From Bradyrhizobium sp. CCGUVB4N (GTDB taxonomy: Bacteria; Pseudomonadota; Alphaproteobacteria; Rhizobiales; Xanthobacteraceae), in contig NZ_JANADP010000001.1 in assembly GCF_024199945.1 (NCBI RefSeq), forward strand, positions 1,550,001 to 1,614,000: a stretch of 64,000 nt of DNA. The letters are read 5' to 3'. Under the pieces are notes generated by a model. It was given only the letters and a program-made list of their open reading frames with translations. It made no database searches and had not been told where the DNA came from. Position numbers and translations under genes: made by a program. This document shows, piece by piece, positions 10,081-20,405 of this stretch. Position 1 is the first letter of the stretch. Each line of letters starts with the position of its first letter.

Positions 10081-10863
10081 ATGAGATGGCATGCTTTTAT
10101 GATATTCGTAGGTCTTGTCGTCGGGACCATGAATTCCGCATTTGGGCAGCAGATCAATTGCGGGCCGCCTCCAACACTCAGCCAAGAATTGCAAAATAAC
10201 GAGGCCATCAAGGGTAATTTGCAAGGCAAGGCACAGCTTCTCTCAAAATATGTTGGACAAGCAGAGCTAGGTGGACAGATCGAGACGACGAAGAGCGAAA
10301 TATACACTCAATCCCAGGACTACTACCCTGCGCAACAAGAAGCTTATCTTAGCTATCTCTTCTGTTCGATTATCAGCGCCGATCCCAAATTCACCACGCC
10401 TGAGAAACTAGACGCGCTTATCAAATACAAGGCAGCTCGTCAGAAAAGTTCGTCGAATGATCTGCCGCCATGCGTGCCCAGCGTCCTGAAGAACATCCCG
10501 TTGCCGAACGTGCCGACTCTGGACGGGAACGGCAATCATGTTGGCGATCTCTCTGGCATCGCCGTGAGCGTCATTCAAGAATGCCCAACACCGGCAGCGT
10601 CTAAGCAAAGAGCACATCTCGCGTTCGGCTACTATAATGGATCGGGAACGTGGAGAGGCGAACAACATCTAACATTGGTTCTGAAATCGAGCGAAGGGGC
10701 GGTCCTCAAGTCACAAACAGTTCCTCTCGACCGCTCCCGTTGCATCTATGGTCATGCAGAGCAGCGAAATGCGGACGATACTCTTGACGGCGGAATCGGC
10801 TATCTCGTGAACTCTGCTGAACTAACCGTGTCACGCGTCTCCGGCACTCAAACCCCCTGCTAA
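10081..10863 (+). CDS. Secreted protein of unknown function
   Basis: The frame opens at 10057, but the ATG at 10081 is preferred: it follows GGGAGGAG at good spacing and starts a typical signal peptide (MRWHAFMIFVGLVVGTMNSA, cleavage likely near FGQQ). The mature part is about 235 residues, with scattered cysteines that could form disulfides, and probably acts in the periplasm or outside the cell. No family was recognised. It stands alone. Confidence 0.7.
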   Translation: MRWHAFMIFVGLVVGTMNSAFGQQINCGPPPTLSQELQNNEAIKGNLQGKAQLLSKYVGQAELGGQIETTKSEIYTQSQDYYPAQQEAYLSYLFCSIISADPKFTTPEKLDALIKYKAARQKSSSNDLPPCVPSVLKNIPLPNVPTLDGNGNHVGDLSGIAVSVIQECPTPAASKQRAHLAFGYYNGSGTWRGEQHLTLVLKSSEGAVLKSQTVPLDRSRCIYGHAEQRNADDTLDGGIGYLVNSAELTVSRVSGTQTPC

Positions 10864-11172
10864 GTTGGTTCGTCTGACGCTCAAAACGGTTATCTCAAGA
10901 ATCTAATGCAAGCAGTCGGAATCCGGCAATCAGTCGAAGGGCCGAGGTATTAAACTATTGCAACGTACGATCGCGTAGCCGACCGCTTTGGATTCCGCCT
11001 GAAATCTAACAAGCTGGAAAATTTCAAGGCATAGCCTTCCCGTGATTACCAGGTCCACGCGATGAATTGGGCCGAAAGTGGAAGAGTGAGTTTGGCGCCG
11101 GTCGAGCGACTTAGGTCGCCACGTCGACCGCGCCGTGACTAGCCGCAGGTCTCCGGGTGGCCAACTTGATCG
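10864..11172. other. Intergenic region upstream of ISL3 copy 1
   Basis: About 310 bases with no supported gene. The element inserted here without visibly interrupting an open reading frame. Confidence 0.5.
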
Positions 11173-11180
11173 ATCTTTAT
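11173..11180. repeat. 8-bp target duplication, left (ISL3 copy 1)
   Basis: ATCTTTAT directly abuts the left end of the element and is repeated at 12680-12687 after the right end. Eight-bp duplications are usual for ISL3-family elements. Confidence 0.92.
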
Positions 11181-12679
11181 GCCTCTTTTGAAAACCGAGT
11201 GGGTGCAGTGACGGCTTTGGCCGCTTGACGACGAGCGCCGCGTTCATCCCTATGTTCGACCGGATGAGAGACCATCCCTCCGTCCCGACCTGCCTTGCCC
11301 GGTGCAAGGGGGCGTTCGGCGGTCAAGGATGGCCGCAGGCCACCGCACCGCGGCGCGAAGCGTCCTTGAGGGCCGACCGCCCCCTTGCGATGCTGGGTGC
11401 AGGTGGGGCTCTGGGAGGCGTGTGGGACGGTGCAAAATCAGCTCTTCGAATCGGCGCTTGGGATTACCAAGCCGTGGTACGTTCGGGGCGTCGACTTCGA
11501 CGCTGCCAAGAAGGTTCTGACGATCACTGTCGATTTCGTCGCCGGGACGCGATTTGCGGTCGCCGGTGTCGCGGGCGTCCACCCGGTTCATGACACCCAG
11601 ATCAAGCGGCTGCGACATCTCAACTTCTTCCAGCACGAATGCTTCCTGGAGGTTCGGACGCCGCGGGTGAAGCTGCCCGATGGGAAGGTCGTCCTGGCCG
11701 AGCCCGCTTGGTTCGGCAAGCTCGCCGGCTTCACCCTGCTGTTCGAAGCGCTGGTGCTGGCCATGGCCCAGCAGATGACCTTTGCGGCCGTCGCCAAGCT
11801 GGTCGACGAATCCTGGCATCGGGTCCACGCGATCTGCTCGCGCTATGTCAATCTCGCCTTGGCCGAGGCGGACCTTTCGGCAGTGACCGCCGTGGCGATC
11901 GACGAGACGTCCTGCCGGCGCGGCCACAATTATCTGACCATCACCGCCGACACCGATGAGCGGAAGGTAGTGTTCGTCACCGAGGGCAAGGACGCCAAGA
12001 CGGTGGCCGATTTCGCCGCCGATCTGGCCGCCCACAAAGGTACCGCCGAGCAGGTCCGTTTGGTCAGCATCGACATGTCGCCGGCCTTCATCAAGGGCGT
12101 CGCAGATCATCTGCCCAACGCCCGCATCACCTTCGACAAGTTCCATGTCGTCGCCCACGCTTCCACTGCCGTCGACAAGATGCGGCGCCTCGAACAGCGC
12201 ACAGATCCAAGCCTCAAAGGGCTGCGCTGGACGTTGCTCAAGGACCGCGGCCGGCTGTCGGACGAAAGTCGCGCCGATCTCGACACCTTGATTGCTCAGG
12301 CCGCGACCAAACGCACGGCGCGTGCCTGGCTCTATCGCGAGCATCTGCGCGACATCCTCGATCGCAAGCAGATCAACGTCGTCTCCGCCATGCTCAAACA
12401 GTGGTGCACCAACGTCCTGCGCTCCAGGGTCGAGCCGATGAAGGAGGTCGCCAGAATGATCCGCAAGCACTTCGACGGCATCGTCGCCTGGACGCAAACC
12501 CGCCAGACCAACGGCTACATCGAAGCCCTCAACGGCCTATTCCAGGCGGCTAAACGCAAGGCCCGCGGCTATACCCGTTTCACAACGATGCGCACCGTCC
12601 TCTTCCTCATCGCCGGAAAACTCGACTTCACTCCGATCAACCCCCATGCCGCGTAGCCCACTCAAAGTTCAAAAGAGCC
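11181..12679 (+). mobile_element. ISL3-family insertion sequence, copy 1 (1499 bp)
   Basis: The left end GCCTCTTTTGAAAACCGAG and the inverted right end GGCTCTTTTGAACTTTGAG are imperfect terminal repeats. A perfect ATCTTTAT duplication flanks the element, so this is a direct, intact insertion. One transposase gene fills most of it. A copy of equal length is at 54927-56425 in the same orientation; the only difference I spotted is base 11204 (T here, G there). Confidence 0.92.
11430..12656 (+). CDS. ISL3 family transposase, copy 1
   Basis: The GTG at 11430 is preferred over the upstream in-frame ATG at 11385 because it follows GGGAGG and starts at the conserved QNQLFESALG; this gives 408 residues. 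The protein has the ISL3 plan: N-terminal DNA-binding part, then a DDE catalytic domain with AIDETSCRRGHNY, SIDMSPAFIKGV and, near the end, the conserved RQTNGYIEALNGLFQ. The stop lies 23 bases inside the right end. The sequence looks intact. Confidence 0.92.
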   Translation: MQNQLFESALGITKPWYVRGVDFDAAKKVLTITVDFVAGTRFAVAGVAGVHPVHDTQIKRLRHLNFFQHECFLEVRTPRVKLPDGKVVLAEPAWFGKLAGFTLLFEALVLAMAQQMTFAAVAKLVDESWHRVHAICSRYVNLALAEADLSAVTAVAIDETSCRRGHNYLTITADTDERKVVFVTEGKDAKTVADFAADLAAHKGTAEQVRLVSIDMSPAFIKGVADHLPNARITFDKFHVVAHASTAVDKMRRLEQRTDPSLKGLRWTLLKDRGRLSDESRADLDTLIAQAATKRTARAWLYREHLRDILDRKQINVVSAMLKQWCTNVLRSRVEPMKEVARMIRKHFDGIVAWTQTRQTNGYIEALNGLFQAAKRKARGYTRFTTMRTVLFLIAGKLDFTPINPHAA

Positions 12680-12687
12680 ATCTTTAT
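12680..12687. repeat. 8-bp target duplication, right (ISL3 copy 1)
   Basis: ATCTTTAT, identical to 11173-11180. Confidence 0.92.
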
Positions 12688-12740
12688 CTCGCTGCTACCG
12701 AAGACCTCTTGCTAGAGTACGGAAAGCGAGGAATACCCGA

Positions 12741-13388
12741 ATGTCCGGACCAAGGCCTGACATCGATCCGCATCCGCTCAGCCCGTATGTTGCCTGGGCA
12801 GGCAACCGCAACAAGGATCCGATCCTGGAGACGTTCGAAGAATTCTTTCCCAAGCAAGGCGACGTGCTTGAGCTGGCGACAGGGGCTGGATTGCATATCA
12901 ACTACTTAGCGCCTCATTTTCCGAACGTGCGATTTCAGCCCTCCGACTACGATCGAGACGTCTTTGCGTCCATCAAGAGATGCCGCGCCGAAGCCGGCAA
13001 CAAGAACGTTGCCGATCCCGTTCTCATTGATCTCTCTGTTCCTGCGACTTGGCCGGGTGCCGATGAGCGGCTTTATGACGTCATCTTCGTCATCAACATC
13101 TTCCAGGTTGCGCCGGTCTCGATCGCCGACGGTGTCGCTGCGCTTGGCGCAAAACTTCTCAAGCCATATGGTTTCGTCGCCGTCTATGGTCCCTTCAAAC
13201 TTGACGGGAAATACACCGCGGCATCGAACCTGGCCTTCGACAGGGAGATTCGGGCGGCCGGTGTACCCGGATGGTGTCTCAAAGACGTGCGGGATCTCCA
13301 GAGCGCGAGCGAGAAGTATGGACTGACGCTCAAACAAAAGTTCGAGCTGCCCGCCAACAATTTCGTTTTGCTCTTCTGCAGACCCTGA
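12741..13388 (+). CDS. DUF938-family SAM-dependent methyltransferase-like protein
   Basis: A 215-residue protein. VLELATGAGLHINYLAPHFP is the glycine-rich SAM-binding motif I; QPSDYD and VFVINIFQVAP match the DUF938 family (relatives of METTL26), which has a class I methyltransferase fold but no established substrate. A GAGGAA sequence precedes the ATG. The ISL3 insertion ends 53 bases upstream and may have separated the gene from its original promoter. Confidence 0.85.
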   Translation: MSGPRPDIDPHPLSPYVAWAGNRNKDPILETFEEFFPKQGDVLELATGAGLHINYLAPHFPNVRFQPSDYDRDVFASIKRCRAEAGNKNVADPVLIDLSVPATWPGADERLYDVIFVINIFQVAPVSIADGVAALGAKLLKPYGFVAVYGPFKLDGKYTAASNLAFDREIRAAGVPGWCLKDVRDLQSASEKYGLTLKQKFELPANNFVLLFCRP

Positions 13389-13448
13389 AGGGGATTGCGC
13401 GGCAAGTCCTGGAAGTCTCTACGTTGGCGCGTTGCGGAGCCAATTCGG

Positions 13449-15341
13449 CTAGGTCAGAGCGATGATCCCGCGTGCCTGCAGGCAATTTAGCACCGTATAA
13501 GCCAACTGCTCTGGTTGCAGGCCTAGTGTCTTCAGATGGACATCCGGCTCACTTGGGGCTTCGTATGGCGCATCGATACCGGTAAAGTTCATGATCTTGC
13601 CGGATGTTGCCTTGGAATAGAGGCCCTTTGGATCGCGCCGAATGCATTCATCTATCGGCGTATCCACGAAGACCTCGACGAATTCTTGCTTCCCCACGAG
13701 CTTGCGCACCATGTCGCGGTCGGCCTCGTAGGGTGAGATGAAAGAGCAGATGACGATCAGGCCGCTTTCGAGCATCAATTTAGCCACCTCGCCGGCACGT
13801 CTGATGTTCTCGGCGCGATCTGCTTCAGTGAACCCGAGATCGCAATTGAGGCCGTGACGAAGGTTGTCGCCGTCCAGGAGCATCGTGTGATGCGACATTG
13901 CGTACAGCTTCTGGTCGACGATATCGGCAATGGTCGACTTGCCGGCGCCTGAAAGCCCAGTGAACCAGATGACGCACGGCTTCTGATGCTTGAGCGCGGA
14001 ACGCTCCCTCTTGCCGACCGACACTGGCTGCCAGAGCGTATTGGCCGCCCGCCGGAGCGGAAAATCGATCATTCCCGCCCCAACCGTACGGTTGGTATAG
14101 CGGTCGATCACGATGAAGGATCCCGTGCGGCGGTTGACGTGGTACGGATCGAAACTAGCAGGCACGACGGTCGCCACGTTGCAACGGCCGATCTCATTGA
14201 GGCCCAACGTGGTCGCGGCGAGACGCTCGCGCTTGTTGACGTCTATCTTGTACTTGATGCACGTGACGCTGCCGGAGGCAATCGTTTGCGTGCCAATCCG
14301 AAATGCATAGGAGCGGCCAGGCGCCATTGGCTCTTCGTCCATCCAGATCAGATGAGCGGCAAACTGGTCGGCAATCTCGGGGCACTGCGTGGGGCTTGCA
14401 AGGACATCGCCGCGGCTGACATCGATCTCATCTTCGAGCGTGATCGTGACCGCATCGCCAGCCTCTGCAGCCGCAAGATCACCATCAAAGGTCACAATCC
14501 GCTTCACGCGTGAGCTGCGACCGGAGGCCGCCACGACAATTTCATCGCCAACCGCGATGCCTCCCGAGGCGATCGTGCCCGCATATCCGCGGAAATCTAG
14601 GTTGGGTCGGTTCACCCATTGTACGGGAAATCGGAAGGGCAGGTCGGTCGTCTTAGACCGAATGTCGATGGTCTCGAGGTAATCCAGCAGGGACTGGCCA
14701 TGATACCAATCGGTGTTGCCGGATCGGTGTGTGATGTTGTCACCGTATCTGGCGGAGATCGGCAATGGGACGATCGACTTGAAGCCGAGCGACGAAGCAA
14801 AGGCGACATAGTCGCGCACGATGCCGTCGAAGACTTCTTTCCGGTAGTCCACGAGGTCGATTTTGTTAACGGCCACGAGGACGTGCCGGATGCCCAATAG
14901 CGAGCAGATGAACGAGTGGCGTCTGGTCTGCACCAGAACACCCTTGCGTGCGTCGATCAGGATGATGGCGAGCTGCGCGTTGGAGGCGCCGGTCGCCATA
15001 TTGCGGGTATATTGTTCGTGGCCCGGCGTATCGGCGACCATGAAGGATCGGCGTGGTGTGGAGAAGAACCGATAGGCGACGTCGATCGTAATACCTTGTT
15101 CGCGTTCGGCTTCGAGGCCGTCGACCAGGAGCGCAAGGTCGATGTCCTCGCCCGTCGTGCCATGCTTGGCGCTGTCGCGCGCGAGCGCCAGCAGCTGGTC
15201 CTCATAGATCATCTTGCTGTCATGCAGGAGGCGCCCGATCAGCGTCGATTTGCCGTCGTCGACCGAGCCGCAGGTGATGAACCGCAGTTGATCTTTGCGA
15301 ACGGCCTCGCCGAGGTGGCACACCGCGTCCGTATCCATCAA
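13449..15341 (-). CDS. nodQ: Bifunctional sulfate adenylyltransferase large subunit / APS kinase (NodQ/CysNC)
   Basis: A 630-residue fusion. The N-terminal GTPase part of ATP sulfurylase carries [20 protein letters not shown] and NKIDLV; the C-terminal APS kinase has GLSGAGKST and [12 protein letters not shown]. With NodP it makes APS from sulfate and ATP at the cost of GTP, then phosphorylates it to PAPS. In rhizobia PAPS feeds sulfation of Nod factors or surface polysaccharides. The ATG overlaps the nodP stop by 4 bases. The nod box upstream of nodP supports nodQ rather than housekeeping cysNC, but no nodH-like sulfotransferase is in the window, so the sulfated product is open. Confidence 0.88.
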   Translation of the reverse strand: MMDTDAVCHLGEAVRKDQLRFITCGSVDDGKSTLIGRLLHDSKMIYEDQLLALARDSAKHGTTGEDIDLALLVDGLEAEREQGITIDVAYRFFSTPRRSFMVADTPGHEQYTRNMATGASNAQLAIILIDARKGVLVQTRRHSFICSLLGIRHVLVAVNKIDLVDYRKEVFDGIVRDYVAFASSLGFKSIVPLPISARYGDNITHRSGNTDWYHGQSLLDYLETIDIRSKTTDLPFRFPVQWVNRPNLDFRGYAGTIASGGIAVGDEIVVAASGRSSRVKRIVTFDGDLAAAEAGDAVTITLEDEIDVSRGDVLASPTQCPEIADQFAAHLIWMDEEPMAPGRSYAFRIGTQTIASGSVTCIKYKIDVNKRERLAATTLGLNEIGRCNVATVVPASFDPYHVNRRTGSFIVIDRYTNRTVGAGMIDFPLRRAANTLWQPVSVGKRERSALKHQKPCVIWFTGLSGAGKSTIADIVDQKLYAMSHHTMLLDGDNLRHGLNCDLGFTEADRAENIRRAGEVAKLMLESGLIVICSFISPYEADRDMVRKLVGKQEFVEVFVDTPIDECIRRDPKGLYSKATSGKIMNFTGIDAPYEAPSEPDVHLKTLGLQPEQLAYTVLNCLQARGIIALT

Positions 15342-16327
15342 AAGTATCCTTCCCGCTTCTTCTTCTCCATCGACGCCGCCTCATCCGTGTCGATCAGACG
15401 CCCTTGGCGTTCCGAGACTTTCGCAAGGCGCATTTCGGCTACGATGTCCTCGATGGTTGTGGCCTCCGACTCGATCGCGCCGCTCAGGGGATAGCAGCCG
15501 AGGGTACGGAAGCGGATCGTGCGCATCTCGGGGGCTTCGTTTGGCTCGAGCGGGAGCCGCTCGTCGTCCATCATGATCAAGGCGCCGTTCCGATGCACCA
15601 CAGGTCGCCGTTTGGCAAAGTAGAGAGGGACGACGGGGATTCTTTCGAACATGATGTATTCCCAGATGTCGAGCTCCGTCCAATTCGACATCGCGAACAC
15701 CCTCATCGTTTCACCTTGCCGGATGCGGGTGTTGAAGAGATTCCAAAGTTCGGGCCGCTGGTTGCGGGGATCCCAAGCATGTCCTGCCGATCGGAACGAA
15801 AATATACGTTCCTTGGCGCGGCTTTTCTCTTCGTCCCGCCGCGCCCCGCCAAATGCCGCATCGAATCCGTACAGGTCGAGCGCTTGCTTAAGCGCCTCGG
15901 TCTTCATCACCTGCGTATGCAGCGCGGAACCGGAGTCGATCGGATTGATGCCGCGCGCGATACCTTCCTTGTTCACATGGACGATCAAATCGCTCCCGAT
16001 GCGCTTGGCCGTCGCGTCACGAAAGGTGATCATTTCGTGGAATTTCCAGGTCGTATCGATATGCATCAGCGGGAAGGGCAGCTTCGCCGGATAGAATGCT
16101 TTTAACGCAAGATGCAGCATGACGCTGGAATCCTTGCCGATCGAATAGAGCATCACCGGCTTTTTGAATTCGGCGACAACTTCTCGCATGATTTCGATCG
16201 ACTCGGCCTCGAGCCGCCGCAAATGCTGTGGCAGCGTGTGTGGTTTGGGTCCGGTCATGTCCTGCGCGTCCATTTTGAACATCCTCGAGAAGTGCCCCTC
16301 GCTACGAAGCTGCGTTGCGCTATTCAT
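15338..16327 (-). CDS. nodP: Sulfate adenylyltransferase small subunit (NodP/CysD)
   Basis: A 329-residue PAPS-reductase-like PP-loop protein. [16 protein letters not shown] is the PP-loop, followed by the family's HIDTTWKF. It catalyses the adenylyl transfer step of ATP sulfurylase together with NodQ. The N-terminus is longer than usual: homology begins at LRRLEAES, about 35 residues in, so a Met at 16276 or 16267 may be the true start. First gene of nodPQ; a nod box lies about 480 bases upstream. Confidence 0.88.
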   Translation of the reverse strand: MNSATQLRSEGHFSRMFKMDAQDMTGPKPHTLPQHLRRLEAESIEIMREVVAEFKKPVMLYSIGKDSSVMLHLALKAFYPAKLPFPLMHIDTTWKFHEMITFRDATAKRIGSDLIVHVNKEGIARGINPIDSGSALHTQVMKTEALKQALDLYGFDAAFGGARRDEEKSRAKERIFSFRSAGHAWDPRNQRPELWNLFNTRIRQGETMRVFAMSNWTELDIWEYIMFERIPVVPLYFAKRRPVVHRNGALIMMDDERLPLEPNEAPEMRTIRFRTLGCYPLSGAIESEATTIEDIVAEMRLAKVSERQGRLIDTDEAASMEKKKREGYF

Positions 16328-16805
16328 GCCGTCGCTGAGGCCCGACTATGAGATCAGTGATCGCCGCTGGCAGCTAGCGAGAAGGACCGCGGGCTCAGCC
16401 GTGGTATCCAGTCCATGGTCGGTCCAAGCGGGATAGACGTTCGCTTCACCTTCGCCTCGGGCATAGAATTCTGGGAGTGAGCCCGCGGCTGTAGAAGGGA
16501 AGCTGACTGATGGTCAATCCATTCCTTGGTTGCTGTCTCAACATACGCTGGTTTATCGTGTCGCAAAGCCGTTGCGGGGGACGACCGGCGCAGCGCGATC
16601 GGTTCGTCTTGCTAAAGGAAAGGGCATGATCATCCATGCGCTTTCGAACTTGCGGGGGCCCTTGCCATCAATATAGAGCAGAGCCGCCGAAAACCGCGCC
16701 GACAAACGGGGGCGGTGTCCATGACGACATACTCCTTGTAGCGTTCCCGACCGGAAACCTACCATGCGGCTCAATGGCTGGCGTTTTTCCTACCCGGCAG
16801 TAGGT

Positions 16806-16853
16806 GAGTTGGTGAAATCGATTTTCTGGATGGAACGCATTCACATCGCCAGT
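16806..16853 (-). promoter_or_regulatory. nod box (NodD-binding promoter element)
   Basis: Read on the minus strand, the 3' half matches the 47-bp rhizobial nod box closely: AATG, six bases, ATC, four bases, then AAATCGATTTCACCAACT against consensus CAATCGATTTTACCAATC. The 5' ATCCA arm is degenerate, but the GTG before AATG fits. It points towards nodPQ. The gap of about 480 bases to nodP is longer than usual. Confidence 0.75.
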
Positions 16854-17810
16854 CGTGACAATGCGCCCCTGACGGCTTGGACTTGATCTCCTGATCGATT
16901 CGATAGCCTGGTGATCGAACACAGTCTCATGGCGGCAGGTCTGGCGGCCGGCGAGCGTTAATTTTCGGTGGATCGGCGCGCCGTTTGCACGGCACACGTG
17001 GATGGCAGACGACTTCTATTCAACTAGCAAACCCACCTGATGGTCACTCAACCCGCTATCGGGGCAGTTGGCTCCTGCAAATCAAAGTTTCGATCGCCAC
17101 GTGGGTGCGTTGGTCTACAGACCACCAAGTTAGTCGATCTCTATCGCGCTGGCGCCCGGTATCTTCTCGCCGGGAAGCAATATCCGGGGAGAGCCAATTC
17201 TTATACCTTCCAGTCAGGCTCGCCCAACCGGCTAGCCACGCATTCGGCTAGCCACGCATTGGCCAGATTTCGCCTTGCGCCCAAGTCAACTACCAGCCCT
17301 GGGAATTGATTGAGAAGACGGGCACTGGCACTGCATGAGCGTCCCGCGTGTCTTCGGGATCCAACATCAATATCGCCACACCTGATGGGTGTGCTGTCTT
17401 CTCGCCTGCAGTCATGACATGCGATCTTCTCTTTTCCTGAAACGCCATGATGGACTCTTTTTGTGCCCGCCGGCCGCTCACATGCAGGGAAGGTTAAAGC
17501 AAACGGGGCGTCATTGTCGTGCGAGGCCTGTCTTTGCGGCGAGTTTTTCGAAGGAGGTCTTCCTCGAGCAAGATGCTAGCATGAGCGAATTCTTAAAGCG
17601 CCTGATACTGAATGAGGGGAGGCCTCATAGGACCGCCAGGCTTCCACGAGAAGCTATGGAGCGGAGTTCGATCGGTTTGGAGAATTGGCATCGAGTGCTT
17701 CGCCTAGCCAAGGCATGCCGACGGAGCGCCGGTGTTCGATCGCACCTGTGTAACGCGGAGCTCAGTTCAGATCACGCCGATTTATACCCTAGCAACGGCC
17801 GGATTGCGGC
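16854..17810. other. Intergenic region between nod box and ABC transporter gene
   Basis: About 950 bases. A plus-strand frame at 17389-17814 runs into the transporter start, but it has no recognisable domain and poor coding character. The region includes a 16-bp tandem duplication at 17229-17260. No other regulatory site was recognised. Confidence 0.5.
17229..17260. repeat. Tandem duplication of a 16-bp unit
   Basis: CGGCTAGCCACGCATT occurs twice head to tail with no change. It lies in non-coding DNA and has no evident role. Confidence 0.85.
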
Positions 17811-19613
17811 ATGACCGTTCTAGCTGACAAACGTCCTATCGCGATCCGAGCGGTGCTTCCGTTCGTTTTTCGCCACTGGCTGCACCAGCCCTACCGCGCC
17901 GCCGTTGTGCTGGTGGGCTTCCTCGGGTCAACGGTGGCCGACCTGTTCATGCCGGTCTACTCCGGCCATCTAGTCGACGCATTGACGTTAGGCCCTCATA
18001 ATCAGAGTGCGCGAGATGCGGCGCTGGCCGCCTTCGGCGGCATCGTTGCACTCGGCCTGGTTTCGATGATCCTGCGCCTCATAGGACTGCACGCAATCGC
18101 TCCGTTCACACTTCAGACGATGGCGGACGTGGCCCGCGACACGTTCACGCGTGTCCAGCGGTTCTCAACCGACTGGCACGCCAACTCTTTTGCTGGTTCC
18201 AGCGTGCGGAAGATTGCGCGCGGTATGTGGGCCCTCGATCTGCTCAACACGACGATCCTGATGTCTCTGTTGCCGTCCCTGACGATACTGGTCGGTTCGA
18301 TGATCCTGCTCGGGCTGCATTGGTCTGCGCTGGGCGGCGTGGTCGCGATTGGTGCGGGAATCTATGTTGTCGTGACTCTGACATTCTCGGTCCGCCATAT
18401 CGCGCCTGCCGCACGGATCTCCAACGCCTGGGACACCAAGATCGGTGGCACGCTGGCCGATGCCCTGACCTGCAATGCGGTAGTAAAATCTTTCGGGGCG
18501 GAAGTGCGCGAGGATGCTCGGCTCGCCCGCACCATCAACCGCTGGCGAATACGGCTGCGGCGAACCTGGCTGCGCCACAGCTACGCCGCGATGGCTCAGC
18601 ACTCGCTGCTATTGTTCCTGCGAGCGGCGGTGATCGGCGGCGCGGTGCTGCTCTGGATGGCGGGGCTCGCCTCGCCAGGCGACGTTACCTATGTGCTGAC
18701 CAGCTACTACGTTATTCACGCGTATCTGCGCGAGGTCGGCATATACATCAACAACCTCCAGCGTTCGGTCGACGACATGGAGGAGCTGGTCGCGATCCAT
18801 GATGAGCCGATCGGGATCGCGGACGTGCCGGAGGCAAGTCCTATCGCCATCGACGGCGGTGAGATCGTATTCGACGAAGTCACCTTCCAGTACAGCGGCG
18901 ACGGTGCGCCGCTCTATGACAGGCTATCGGTTGATATAAGCGCCGGCGAGCGGGTTGGTCTGGTCGGCCGCTCCGGCTCCGGAAAGACGACCTTCGTCAA
19001 GCTGGTGCAACGGCTCTATGACGTCACGGGCGGCCGCATTCTGATCGACGGTCAGGACATCGCTTTTGCCACGCAGCAATCGCTCCGCAGCCAGATAGCG
19101 GTCGTGCAGCAAGAACCGATCCTGTTCCATCGTTCGCTCGCCGAGAATATCGCTTATGGCCGGCCCGGAGCCGGTATGGGGGCGATCGAGCGGGCGGCGC
19201 GGCTTGCCAATGCGCACGAGTTCATCCTTCGGCTTCCCAGGGGGTACGGCACGCTGGTCGGTGAGCGTGGCGTCAAGCTGTCTGGCGGTGAGCGGCAGCG
19301 CGTCGCGCTGGCGCGCGCCTTCTTAGCGGATGCGCCGGTGCTGGTCTTGGACGAGGCAACCTCAAGCCTTGACTCGGAATCAGAAGCTCTCATTCAAGAA
19401 GCGATGGAGCGGCTGATGAAGGGCCGCACCTCGATTGTGATCGCACATCGGCTGTCGACGGTGCGCAGCCTCGACCGCATCCTAGTGTTTAATGGCGGCG
19501 TCATCGCCGAGCAGGGTACGCATGCTGCTTTGACCAAGCGGCCCGGCGGGATCTATCGGCGCCTCTTGGAGAGTCAAGCTGCCGAGCTCGGCCGAGTCTC
19601 TGCGGCAGGCTAG
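17811..19613 (+). CDS. ABC transporter half-molecule (membrane domain fused to ATPase)
   Basis: A 600-residue exporter-type half-transporter, probably a homodimer in the inner membrane. About six membrane helices fill residues 20-310. The ATPase domain follows with Walker A GRSGSGKTT, signature LSGGERQR, Walker B VLVLDEATSS and the switch AHRLST. This MsbA/lipid-peptide exporter class does not reveal its substrate by sequence. It is a single gene without a partner, divergent from nodPQ. Confidence 0.88.
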   Translation: MTVLADKRPIAIRAVLPFVFRHWLHQPYRAAVVLVGFLGSTVADLFMPVYSGHLVDALTLGPHNQSARDAALAAFGGIVALGLVSMILRLIGLHAIAPFTLQTMADVARDTFTRVQRFSTDWHANSFAGSSVRKIARGMWALDLLNTTILMSLLPSLTILVGSMILLGLHWSALGGVVAIGAGIYVVVTLTFSVRHIAPAARISNAWDTKIGGTLADALTCNAVVKSFGAEVREDARLARTINRWRIRLRRTWLRHSYAAMAQHSLLLFLRAAVIGGAVLLWMAGLASPGDVTYVLTSYYVIHAYLREVGIYINNLQRSVDDMEELVAIHDEPIGIADVPEASPIAIDGGEIVFDEVTFQYSGDGAPLYDRLSVDISAGERVGLVGRSGSGKTTFVKLVQRLYDVTGGRILIDGQDIAFATQQSLRSQIAVVQQEPILFHRSLAENIAYGRPGAGMGAIERAARLANAHEFILRLPRGYGTLVGERGVKLSGGERQRVALARAFLADAPVLVLDEATSSLDSESEALIQEAMERLMKGRTSIVIAHRLSTVRSLDRILVFNGGVIAEQGTHAALTKRPGGIYRRLLESQAAELGRVSAAG

Positions 19614-20247
19614 CGAACAGGGGGGCACTGGGACATCGGTCGTTGAATCGACGCGCAAATTGAAGGTTCAGCCGACGGGAGAGGCGCAATCACGAAAGGC
19701 TCTACACGGCCGAAGCTCAAACAGAATCGGTGACGTTAGGCAGGGATACAGATGGCGAGCGCGACTGGCTAGGACCTCGTCACAGAGGATTTGACACTTT
19801 GAGCTCGGCCTAGCTTGGTGATAGGTTTTGGGTAGGTACGGCCCATTTTGTGCGCGGGCTTTCTCGGTTGTGAACATCTATTTTGTCCAGGGCGCGTTCC
19901 GCTATGGCGCAGCCCTCAGGATGAGAGCGTCTCACCTTGATCGTCGCCGCCCACAATGCGTTGATCGAGGGTATTTGCGGACCAGAAACGCTGATCTCAT
20001 TCTCCGCGATGAGATCCAGCTGGCGCGCTTGGGGCCGTAGCGGAACGAGACCGTCACCCTGCGCCAAAGGCTGTTTACATCCAAGATCACGAACACGCTC
20101 GCGGTGCCCTTGTGCCGGTACTCACAGTCGTAAGGCTCGATCTGCCCCGGTTTGGGTCTGATCGGCGGGCGCACTTCGCCGATCAGCAAGCACGAACTCC
20201 AATCGAGGGGGGCGCCACTTCTGCAACAACCGCTACTTTCTGCCCCC
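19614..20247. other. Intergenic region upstream of the tts box
   Basis: About 630 bases with no supported gene; only the type III promoter element at its right end was recognised. Confidence 0.5.
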
Positions 20248-20276
20248 GTCAGCTTCTCGAAAGCTAACGATCGTAG
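20248..20276 (+). promoter_or_regulatory. tts box (TtsI-binding promoter element)
   Basis: GTCAGCTTCTCGAAAGCTAA followed by a further conserved-type tail is an almost ideal rhizobial tts box. TtsI, induced through NodD and flavonoids, binds these boxes to switch on type III effector genes. It lies about 130 bases upstream of the nopJ ATG, the expected arrangement. Confidence 0.92.
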
Positions 20277-20405
20277 TTTGATAATGTTGGATCTTTCGGT
20301 GCCGATACTGCCTTGAGCAGCATGCAACAGCTCGAACGGATATTCATCCGAGCACGTCAAGCAGCTCGGAATAGTTTGTCTCTCGCAGGTTAGATGAGGA
20401 TAGAA

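Noticed and set aside
11250..12497. 415-residue minus-strand frame opposite the ISL3 transposase (same at 54996-56243)
   Set aside because: It is the antisense shadow of a conserved transposase and has no domain of its own.
13449..16327. Housekeeping cysDNC instead of nodPQ
   Set aside because: Not excluded by protein sequence, but the upstream nod box and symbiotic context favour nodPQ.
17389..17814. 141-residue frame before the ABC transporter
   Set aside because: No ribosome site, no domain and odd composition; treated as non-coding.
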